A DNA stretch of 5,439 nt from Candidatus Bathyarchaeota archaeon UBA185 (GTDB taxonomy: Archaea; Thermoproteota; Bathyarchaeia; 40CM-2-53-6). This document shows positions 1 to 5,060 of the stretch, one piece after another (positions within the stretch are counted from its first letter, which is position 1; each line of letters opens with the position of its first letter). The stretch covers positions 10,454-15,892 of the forward strand of contig DAFH01000025.1 in the NCBI GenBank assembly GCA_002495485.1, given 5' to 3'. Below the pieces are notes generated by a model, which made no database searches, was not told the origin of the DNA, and saw only the letters and a list, made by a program, of their open reading frames with translations. A program made the position numbers and the translations under genes.

Positions 1-1258
1 GGCCAAGGTAGACTTCGGCTCTAAGACTCTTCGAACTCCAAGCTTCTCGCCCTTGATACAGACCCCACTTGACCTAGATGCTGTCATCAGAGCGAGGGCA
101 AGAGGTGAAGCCTCACATGTTGGCAGCTTCATCGCGAGGATGTTTGACGCTAATGAAATTCTGTCACCTGTAAGGAGTCAATTGCAGACCGATTTAGCGG
201 GCCATGTAGTTACTGACAGGATGTCTCTATTTCTGAGTAACACCGTATTCGGCATGGATCCAGGATTCGAATACTTGTACTATGATTCAAAGATGCAGAG
301 ATTCTTCAATAATCCATTAACGCCGCGCTTAGTGAAGAACTACGTGCAAGATCTTGCAAATCAGAAGAGGATTATCAGAGACTCCAAGCAATACAGCAAA
401 ACGAAGGCAAGACTTCATAGGTCCTTCTGGGAAAGCGTTAACGATCAACCCACAGTCAGAAACAAACTGATACATGACACATTTCAATCGTCAATACGGT
501 TCGGAGTAGACTTCCTAATTCCTCCCGTGCCAGTTGCCTTAGACGATCGTTTCCTCGAAATATCTCGGCGGATAAACGATGTTGCTAGCGAAGTCGCGTT
601 AGCCCTCGGGAGAAAGCACTGTGCCAACTACTTAGTTCTACCCAGGAACGCACTGTCTGATGCTCAGTTCATCGACAAGGTCAAGAATTGCATTCTGGAG
701 AGTTCAGCACGCCTATGCATCCTGAAGTTCAAGTACCTGGACCTGACTAACCCTAGAATGCTTACAGAACGAGAAACGTACACAGATCTTCTTCTTGACC
801 TAGCTTACCTCTCCAAGACCCTACCCAATCGGGCCTTCATGATCTTGGAAAACTCGTACCAATCATTTGCATCTGCAGTCTCCGGCTTTGACATTGTATC
901 GAGCAGCGCGACCGGGTTTGACGGTGAAGGAGGCTTTTCAGAGCACCCAACATGGGGAAGTAGGATAGATCCCCGATTGATGGTGCACGTTGATTTCGAC
1001 GAGGTTCGTCGGATCTTCCATAACAATAACGAAAGACTACCCTGTCATCATGAGGTATGCTCGGAAGTGAAGGATATAGAAACAATGTCTCCCGAGAAAT
1101 GGAACCTCTTGCGACGAGAGCACTGCATTCTATACTACAACGATTGCATGTCGCAGATATCGCGGGCGATAGCTGACCGCAACATAGAACTTGCTCGTGA
1201 GAAGCTGGTCAACTCACAGCTGTCGTCTCTCAGAGGCCTAGTCCCCGCAAAAGGATAG
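1..1258 (+). CDS. Divergent TGT/DpdA-like TIM-barrel protein, 5' partial
   Basis: The frame is open from base 2 to the TAG/TAA-type stop ending at 1258, giving at least 418 residues. The first in-frame start, TTG at 53, comes after a segment (frame from base 2: AKVDFGSKTLRTPSFSPLIQ) resembling the TGT N-terminus 'G...TP.FmPV', so the true start probably lies left of the window. Counting TTG as residue 1, the alternating hydrophobic strands and helices from about 150 to 320 fit a TIM barrel. The C-terminal part has C331-x-H333-x2-C336 and H357, like the CxCxxC...H zinc site of TGT with His for the middle Cys. The following 'LYYNDCMSQISRAIADRNI' matches the TGT helix 'HNLYFYLRLMRDIREAI'. The D78-S79 pair may correspond to the catalytic DSGGF motif, but the glycines are gone. 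GFDIVSSS (278-285) aligns with GxDxFDS, placing serine where the nucleophilic Asp is expected. The family may modify tRNA or DNA with 7-deazaguanines. Fold assignment is moderately sure; activity is unknown and the substrate is not inferable. Confidence 0.55.
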   Translation, partial: AKVDFGSKTLRTPSFSPLIQTPLDLDAVIRARARGEASHVGSFIARMFDANEILSPVRSQLQTDLAGHVVTDRMSLFLSNTVFGMDPGFEYLYYDSKMQRFFNNPLTPRLVKNYVQDLANQKRIIRDSKQYSKTKARLHRSFWESVNDQPTVRNKLIHDTFQSSIRFGVDFLIPPVPVALDDRFLEISRRINDVASEVALALGRKHCANYLVLPRNALSDAQFIDKVKNCILESSARLCILKFKYLDLTNPRMLTERETYTDLLLDLAYLSKTLPNRAFMILENSYQSFASAVSGFDIVSSSATGFDGEGGFSEHPTWGSRIDPRLMVHVDFDEVRRIFHNNNERLPCHHEVCSEVKDIETMSPEKWNLLRREHCILYYNDCMSQISRAIADRNIELAREKLVNSQLSSLRGLVPAKG

Positions 1259-1346
1259 CCGAAGCTGAGGTCTTCCTTCACAATCAGCGCTGCGAACTAG
1301 CGGTCAAGAAACAGCCCGAGGTTGAGAAAAAGGTTTCAAGTTCCCC

Positions 1347-1373
1347 GCGGGCAGCGAACCCCACCGGGCCCGC
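1347..1373. repeat. GC-rich inverted repeat between the TGT-like and DUF2182 genes
   Basis: GCGGGC (1347-1352) pairs perfectly with GCCCGC (1368-1373) around a 15-base loop, and the 3' arm is part of the palindrome CGGGCCCG. It lies about 90 bases downstream of the first gene's stop and about 75 bases before the DUF2182 start. It could be an RNA hairpin in the intergenic transcript or a chance GC-rich patch. No T-run follows it, so a terminator role is not supported. Confidence 0.25.
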
Positions 1374-1416
1374 CAACCCAGAACTGTGAAACACGGTCAT
1401 TCGCTTCGCTTCAGAT

Positions 1417-1425
1417 ATGTATATC
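1417..1425 (+). promoter_or_regulatory. TATA-like element before the DUF2182 gene
   Basis: An AT-rich ATGTATATC patch is centred about 30 bases before the GTG at 1451. If it is an archaeal TATA box, transcription would begin a few bases before the start codon. That would give a very short leader and cut into the nearby GGAGA. Weak evidence from composition and spacing alone. Confidence 0.25.
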
Positions 1426-1438
1426 AGAGGTGGTTCTT

Positions 1439-1443
1439 GGAGA
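1439..1443 (+). promoter_or_regulatory. Shine-Dalgarno-like GGAGA deciding the GTG start at 1451
   Basis: GGAGA ends seven bases before GTG at 1451, a good ribosome-binding distance. It favours this start over the in-frame TTG at 1322, GTG at 1430 and TTG at 1445. The resulting protein length also fits the family. Confidence 0.45.
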
Positions 1444-1450
1444 CTTGACT

Positions 1451-2212
1451 GTGAATCATCGTAGTTTGGCTCTGACGCTACGAGCCATTCCACGGGTAGC
1501 CTACATTTTGGGTGGGACGCTAGTCGTTCTGACGGGGATTTCATGGTTCGTCGTATCACAGTCCATGATGCCTATGCCAGGAATGTTCGATTTGTCAGCC
1601 CTGTTATTGTTCACTGCGATCTGGGCGATTGGTATGGTTGCGATGATGTTTCCGTCTCTCCTTCCAATGGCGTACATGGTGGCGGTATCGTCCGCGAACC
1701 CAACTGAGGGAGCGCATGGAAGTCGGGGACTGAAGATTATTGGCCCAGCTTTGTTTGTTCTTGGCTACGTCGGTGTCTGGACACTAGTCGGGCTAGTCTT
1801 CTATCTCGCGATAACTGGGCTTTTCAACCTGGATCAGTCTTTGAGCATAGGATCGTTGGGTCTCCTGGGAGGAGGCGTGCTTATCGCTACAGGGGTCTAC
1901 CAGTTTACCCGTTTCAAGCAGAGGGCGTTGATGAAATGTCGTAGCCCGATGGGTTTCATGATGACAGGATGGAGAGATGGACTCGTCGGTTCCGCTCTCA
2001 TGGGTGGCGACTACGGTCTGTTTTGTACAAAATGCTGTTGGGTCCTAATGGCTGGACTCTTGTTCGTAGGTGCTATGAGCCTTCCACTCATGGGGCTGTT
2101 CACGATAATCATCTTCGCCGAGAAGATAGGCCCGTTCGGGTCGATGGTTTCGAAGATTGTCGGAGTGGCGTTTGTCGCGACTGGAATATTTCTGGCGGTT
2201 CCTCTAGGTTGA
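1451..2212 (+). CDS. DUF2182 predicted metal-binding integral membrane protein
   Basis: This 253-residue polytopic membrane protein has about six or seven hydrophobic segments (roughly 17-36, 48-78, 97-124, 132-150, 176-190, 194-220 and 232-252). It carries the recognisable DUF2182 motifs in order: W58-x-x-G-M with VAMMFPS (63-69), LGYVGVW (104-110), GVYQFTRFK (148-156), KCRSP (162-166), CTKCCW (192-197) and AEK (223-225). Paired Met residues and the Cys cluster underlie the family's predicted metal-binding role, but substrate and activity are not established. The usual Cys before the CR motif ('K..CL..CR') appears to be Ala159 here, and the usual 'GCCW' is KCCW. The frame stays open upstream to TTG 1322, but that 43-residue extension is polar, Pro-rich and not family-like, so GTG at 1451 with GGAGA upstream was chosen. 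It converges on the DUF1326 gene, a frequent companion family. Confidence 0.85.
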   Translation: MNHRSLALTLRAIPRVAYILGGTLVVLTGISWFVVSQSMMPMPGMFDLSALLLFTAIWAIGMVAMMFPSLLPMAYMVAVSSANPTEGAHGSRGLKIIGPALFVLGYVGVWTLVGLVFYLAITGLFNLDQSLSIGSLGLLGGGVLIATGVYQFTRFKQRALMKCRSPMGFMMTGWRDGLVGSALMGGDYGLFCTKCCWVLMAGLLFVGAMSLPLMGLFTIIIFAEKIGPFGSMVSKIVGVAFVATGIFLAVPLG

Positions 2213-2231
2213 GACTTCTAAACTGTCTTTG

Positions 2232-2837
2232 CTAGGCGCCTTTGTAGGCGAAGGGCGAGTAGAATCCGTTCTTCTCTGAGACGTTCCAGTCCATCCCGTG
2301 ATCGTGATAGCTGAGTTTCTTCGATTTTGCAACTACTGTACGCTGGTTTGGAACAGCGGTGAATGGTATCTTCTCCAGAACAATCTCATTTCCTCCAGCC
2401 CCTTCCATGGCAGCCACTTCCATGTCAGCGATTCCAGGGATTCTCATGTTTCTTTCCTTGCCCTTCGAGTTGTACTCGATCCGGACGGGCTTTACTCCCA
2501 GAACCTTACCAATGAAAGGAACAAGGGCTGCGGGTTCACCACCGACTTTTCCCGCGTAGATGGATGTGAGCGCTTCCCGTTGCTTCGCGGTCGCCTTCTC
2601 ATCTAGATAAAGCGCAACATCCCACTTGACCTTGAGCATGTGTCCCGGTGAGTATGCGGCAAGTGCCACATTTAGACCGTCTAGGCTTGTGTCGCCATAC
2701 TTTCCTCTGTCGATGTGCCAAGCGAGGAGGACCGTGCACTTCCCCTCGGTGGGAGGGCTTGTGAAAACGCAGGGACATGCCACGTCACAATTACAGGCCT
2801 CGAAATAGTTCCCGGTGAGGCTCCACTTCTCTGTCAT
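2232..2837 (-). CDS. DUF1326 cysteine-rich protein
   Basis: This 201-residue soluble protein has no signal peptide or membrane segment. The N-terminus has the DUF1326 signature W5-x-L-x-G-x-Y-F-E-A-C15-N-C17-D-V-A-C21-P-C23-x-F followed by P-T-E-G-x-C34: five closely spaced cysteines, probably a metal-binding or redox site. The next block (WHIDRGKYGDTSLDGLNVAL) and the later 'REALTSIYAGKVGG' are also typical. The C-terminal end has YHDHGMDW (177-184) and the terminal 'NGFYSPFAYKG' seen in the family, which may add His ligands at 178 and 180. ATG at 2837 was chosen because homology starts right there and the length fits. The frame continues upstream to 2978, but those 47 residues are basic, unstructured-looking and not family-like. 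No Shine-Dalgarno sequence is visible (CTCCC precedes ATG), so a leaderless or short-leader mRNA is possible. Biochemical function is unknown; a role with DUF2182 in metal handling is inference. Confidence 0.85.
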   Translation of the reverse strand: MTEKWSLTGNYFEACNCDVACPCVFTSPPTEGKCTVLLAWHIDRGKYGDTSLDGLNVALAAYSPGHMLKVKWDVALYLDEKATAKQREALTSIYAGKVGGEPAALVPFIGKVLGVKPVRIEYNSKGKERNMRIPGIADMEVAAMEGAGGNEIVLEKIPFTAVPNQRTVVAKSKKLSYHDHGMDWNVSEKNGFYSPFAYKGA

Positions 2838-2863
2838 GGGAGCGCGACTCGGTCCGTGATGGA

Positions 2864-2873
2864 CTCTTAACCT
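2864..2873 (-). promoter_or_regulatory. Possible TATA-like element for the DUF1326 gene
   Basis: On the minus strand the short patch GGTTAAGAG lies about 30 bases before ATG 2837, preceded by AAAA. The spacing would suit a leaderless archaeal transcript, which would explain the missing Shine-Dalgarno sequence. A second AT-rich patch (GCATATCC on the minus strand, near 2880) is an alternative. Support is weak. Confidence 0.2.
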
Positions 2874-3090
2874 TTTGGATATGCAGTAAGGTTTCATTGT
2901 TTCACTACATCTGAACCCTGACCGCCGTCTCCGATCGAAGGGTGGTATCCGAGTAAGTGTGACTTGGGCAGTTGTCAAGGGAGACAGCTCGCTCTTGCGC
3001 CCGTTGAAGTATGTGACTATCCTTGTTTCCCAAACTGTTCATGACCTCTCTGATGACTAAACGACCGGAGGAAATCGTTAGCATTGAACC

Positions 3091-3107
3091 GTGAGCTTCG
3101 ATCTCAC
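3091..3107. repeat. 17-base dyad GTGAG-N7-CTCAC
   Basis: Perfect 5-base arms flank a 7-base centre containing TCGA. The shape fits either a small RNA hairpin or a dimeric regulator site. It superficially resembles a tRNA T-arm, but the loop bases are out of register and no matching acceptor strand exists upstream. Its place about 250 bases upstream of the DUF1326 start makes an operator role uncertain. Confidence 0.25.
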
Positions 3108-3132
3108 CCGGCCCGCTCCCCCTGCCTGTGAA

Positions 3133-3147
3133 TCCAATGCATTTGGA
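3133..3147. repeat. Dyad TCCAA-TGCAT-TTGGA downstream of the permease
   Basis: Five-base perfect arms surround TGCAT, about 57 bases past the permease stop in the direction of transcription. It could be a weak 3'-end hairpin. No T-rich tract follows on the minus strand, so I do not call it a terminator. Confidence 0.25.
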
Positions 3148-3203
3148 AATGGGACACTTGTTGGGACTAGGGTCTTGCGGCTCTGCTAGATCTCAATGCT
3201 GCT

Positions 3204-3953
3204 CTATACGATGAGTCGTTTCTTCATTAGATTAATTGAGAGTATCCAGAAGAAGATTGTGACCGGTATGATCCATAAAATACTCCAGACAGCGTCTACT
3301 GCGAGGGCTCCGCTCATCAGTTCTCGCGTGATGAGGACGACGTGAGTAAGAGGGAAGATGGCCAGTGAGAGGTCTTGCACTTGCCAGGGAAGCGCGTTAA
3401 GCGGGAAGAAGGTTCCCGTGAAGAGGAACATGGGTGTGATGAAGAGAAACATGGGAAAGTTGAAACCGTCAATCTGTTGAGTCCTCGCGGTGAAGCACAT
3501 TCCAATAGCCGATAGGAGCAATCCCGCTAGGAATGAGAAGGGAACGACCAGCACCGAGAGCGGGGACGTTACTAGCGAAATTCCCAGAATTGACTGCATC
3601 AATAGAACGACAGCAAACATGATCCCTGCGTATAGGAGACCTTTGGTCGCTCCCCAGAGTATCTCGCCCGCGATCACGTCCTCAACGCTCAATGGTGTGG
3701 CGATGATCGCATCGAAGGTTTTCTGATAGTACATTCGAACAAAGCTTCCGAACATGCACTCAAAGATCGAGACGTTCATCACCGCAGTTGCAATGATCGC
3801 TGGGGTGATGAACGCTGCATAGCTACCATAACCCCCTAGCTGGACGAACTTTCCCAGCGCGAACCCCAAGGCGAGTAGGAAGAGGATCGGGTCAAGCAAC
3901 GGGGGAAGAAAGTTTGACTTGTATGTCTGCATGTAGACATCCCGGTTTCGCAT
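3204..3953 (-). CDS. ABC-2 type transporter permease, NodJ/DrrB-like
   Basis: This 249-residue inner-membrane subunit of an ABC exporter has six hydrophobic segments (about 17-36, 45-68, 102-124, 132-154, 165-184 and 220-242). It shows the NodJ-type layout: a short N-terminal amphipathic helix, LLDPILFLLALGFALG, then SYAAFITPAIIATAVMN, a cytoplasmic coupling helix 'TFDAIIATPLSVEDVIAGEILW' (79-100), 'PMFLFTGTFFPLNALPW' (174-190) and a basic C-terminus (MKKRLIV). It follows the ATPase gene with a 62-base gap on the same strand, so the two almost certainly form one operon and one exporter. ATG at 3953 is the only usable start: a TGA closes the frame 23 codons upstream, and no ATG, GTG or TTG lies between. 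Yet the untranslated in-frame bases read RVSYRCWKVW, matching the usual family N-terminus, so the annotated protein is slightly short. The substrate (drug, lipid, glycan or other) is not predictable. Confidence 0.88.
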   Translation of the reverse strand: MRNRDVYMQTYKSNFLPPLLDPILFLLALGFALGKFVQLGGYGSYAAFITPAIIATAVMNVSIFECMFGSFVRMYYQKTFDAIIATPLSVEDVIAGEILWGATKGLLYAGIMFAVVLLMQSILGISLVTSPLSVLVVPFSFLAGLLLSAIGMCFTARTQQIDGFNFPMFLFITPMFLFTGTFFPLNALPWQVQDLSLAIFPLTHVVLITRELMSGALAVDAVWSILWIIPVTIFFWILSINLMKKRLIV

Positions 3954-4015
3954 CCAGACCTTCCAGCAACGATAGGAGACCCTCGGCCAGTGGAGATAGG
4001 TGCCGGGCCTTGACG

Positions 4016-4960
4016 TTAATCTCTCAGCTCCCTGCCTGTGAGGCGGAAGAAAACATCTTCCAGCGTAGCGTCGCGAATTACACTTCGCAGAATCGCGTGT
4101 CTCTTCTGCAAATCGGCGAGAATGGTTTCCGGCTGATTCGTGTAGATGTGGAGCCGACCTCCAATCTCGTCGAAGAGGGCCGAGCCGAGCTTTTCTAATT
4201 CAATGATTACTTCAGGCTCTGCCGGAATTTCTAACACTCGTTGCGCCACGTGTTTCTCGACGAGGCTCTGTGGAGTTCCTTGCTCGATAATCTTCCCCTT
4301 GTCCATCACTATCAGTCGATCGCATAATCGAGCGGCCTCTTCCATGTATTGGGTTGTCAGGATGATCGTTACCCCCTGCCGCCTCAATTCCTCCAGCCGG
4401 TCCCAGATTAGATGCCGCGCTTGGGGGTCCAGCCCTGTTGTCGGTTCATCAAGGATGACTATCTTTGGCTCGCTGAGTAGGGCGCGTGCTAGGATCAACC
4501 GCTTCTTCATGCCGCCGGATAGTTCCGTGATGACGACATCGCGCTTTTCCTTGAGCGCTACAAAATCCAGAAGCTTCTCTGCTCGCGCTTCCGCCACACG
4601 TCTTGGAATGTCGAAGTATCTTGAATAGGCAATTAGGTTGTGGAAGACTGTAAAGTCCGGGTCAAGATTCTCTTCTTGGGGAGATACTCCGATCTTGGCC
4701 TTGGTCTCCCGTGGAAAAGTGTCAACGTCTAAGGCTTCTACCAGGAGTCTTCCTGACGTTCTGGGCGACGCGCAGTAGATCATTTTCATTGTTGTTGTCT
4801 TGCCCGCTCCGTTGGGCCCGAGAAAACCAAAACACTCGCCTTTCAGAACTTGAAAATCAATGGAGTCCACTGCCACGAGACCGTCGAACTCCTTTCTCAG
4901 CCCCCGTGCTTCAACAGCAATAGACAGTGCGAGATCTGGCGGGCTCTCAGCGTTGGTCAA
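4016..4960 (-). CDS. ABC transporter ATP-binding protein, NodI/DrrA-like
   Basis: This 314-residue cytoplasmic ATPase powers the adjacent permease. With TTG 4960 as residue 1, the motifs are Walker A GPNGAGKTT (48-56), Q-loop Q95 in SPQEENLD, signature LSGGM (147-151), Walker B IVILDEP (167-173) and D-loop GLDP (176-179). The switch position reads LTTQYMEEA with Gln204 instead of the usual His; Gln is common in DrrA-type ATPases, whereas NodI has His. Other stretches ('NLDPDFTVFHNL', 'QARHLIWDRL', 'ARLCDRLIV') look NodI-like. The C-terminal tail ends with LEDVFFRLTGR (300-310), typical of drug-export ATPases. The frame is open up to ATG 5173, but that start would overlap the upstream gene by 113 bases and add Ser/Pro-rich sequence unlike the family. 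TTG 4960 is the only start codon between that gene's stop and the ABC domain. No Shine-Dalgarno sequence is evident. Confidence 0.9.
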   Translation of the reverse strand: MTNAESPPDLALSIAVEARGLRKEFDGLVAVDSIDFQVLKGECFGFLGPNGAGKTTTMKMIYCASPRTSGRLLVEALDVDTFPRETKAKIGVSPQEENLDPDFTVFHNLIAYSRYFDIPRRVAEARAEKLLDFVALKEKRDVVITELSGGMKKRLILARALLSEPKIVILDEPTTGLDPQARHLIWDRLEELRRQGVTIILTTQYMEEAARLCDRLIVMDKGKIIEQGTPQSLVEKHVAQRVLEIPAEPEVIIELEKLGSALFDEIGGRLHIYTNQPETILADLQKRHAILRSVIRDATLEDVFFRLTGRELRD

Positions 4961-4988
4961 GCTTGATGCAGTGCCCGAGCTTGAAGTA

Positions 4989-5000
4989 GAATTAGTTAAC
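4989..5000 (-). promoter_or_regulatory. Possible TATA-like element before the ABC ATPase gene
   Basis: On the minus strand the AT-rich GTTAACTAATTC sits about 35 bases before TTG 4960. A TATA box here would start transcription just before that codon, consistent with a short leader and with TTG as the true start. The call rests only on composition and distance. The ABC genes could instead be read through from the gene upstream. Confidence 0.22.
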
Positions 5001-5018
5001 TTCTCAAGGTTGCTGGTC

Positions 5019-5031
5019 GCTGGCCACCAGC
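5019..5031. repeat. Small hairpin just downstream of the surface-protein gene
   Basis: GCTGG (5019-5023) and CCAGC (5027-5031) pair around a 3-base loop, about 30 bases past the stop of the minus-strand gene ending at 5061. A second GCTGG at 5012-5016 could also pair with the right arm. It might affect the 3' end of that transcript, but no T-run follows. Confidence 0.2.
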
Positions 5032-5060
5032 CAGGGACGAGATGTGGGTCTCCGATTAGC

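Larger units (their letters stand above)
2838..3203. other. Gene-poor spacer between DUF1326 and the ABC permease
   Basis: These 366 bases separate two minus-strand genes and hold no credible protein gene. Only very short frames occur, for example a 13-codon ATG frame at 3053-3094 (+), and a GGAGG at 3067-3071 (+) that serves no plausible start. The spacer must hold the DUF1326 promoter (right of 2838) and the 3' end of the permease transcript (left of 3204). Two small dyads (3091-3107 and 3133-3147) are the only structure I can point to. Confidence 0.5.

Noticed and set aside
805..1085. Minus-strand frames of 73 and 82 residues inside the TGT-like gene
   Set aside because: They overlap each other and the sense frame, and they have no recognisable motifs or separate start signals.
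1340..1376. GC-rich patch with CGCCA that recalls a tRNA end
   Set aside because: No T-arm with TTC and no distant acceptor partner on either strand; the only pairing is a local 6-base hairpin.
1322..1450. 43-residue N-terminal extension of the DUF2182 protein from TTG 1322
   Set aside because: It is polar, Pro-rich and unlike the family, whereas GTG 1451 has a well-spaced GGAGA and gives the expected length.
2838..2978. 47-residue N-terminal extension of the DUF1326 protein
   Set aside because: Family homology starts at the ATG at 2837, the extension is basic with no recognisable domain, and the length without it matches the family.
3053..3094. 13-codon plus-strand frame in the spacer, near a GGAGG
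   Set aside because: The GGAGG lies inside the frame, not before its start, and such a short frame occurs easily by chance.
3053..3120. tRNA-like 3' half (GTGAG-CTTCGAT-CTCAC followed by a GC-rich strand)
   Set aside because: The loop bases are out of register with a T-loop, and no complementary GGGCCGG acceptor strand or D and anticodon arms exist in the 75 bases upstream.
4146..4628. 160-residue plus-strand frame opposite the ABC ATPase
   Set aside because: Ser/Arg-rich antisense shadow of a strongly conserved ATPase region containing the signature and Walker B motifs.
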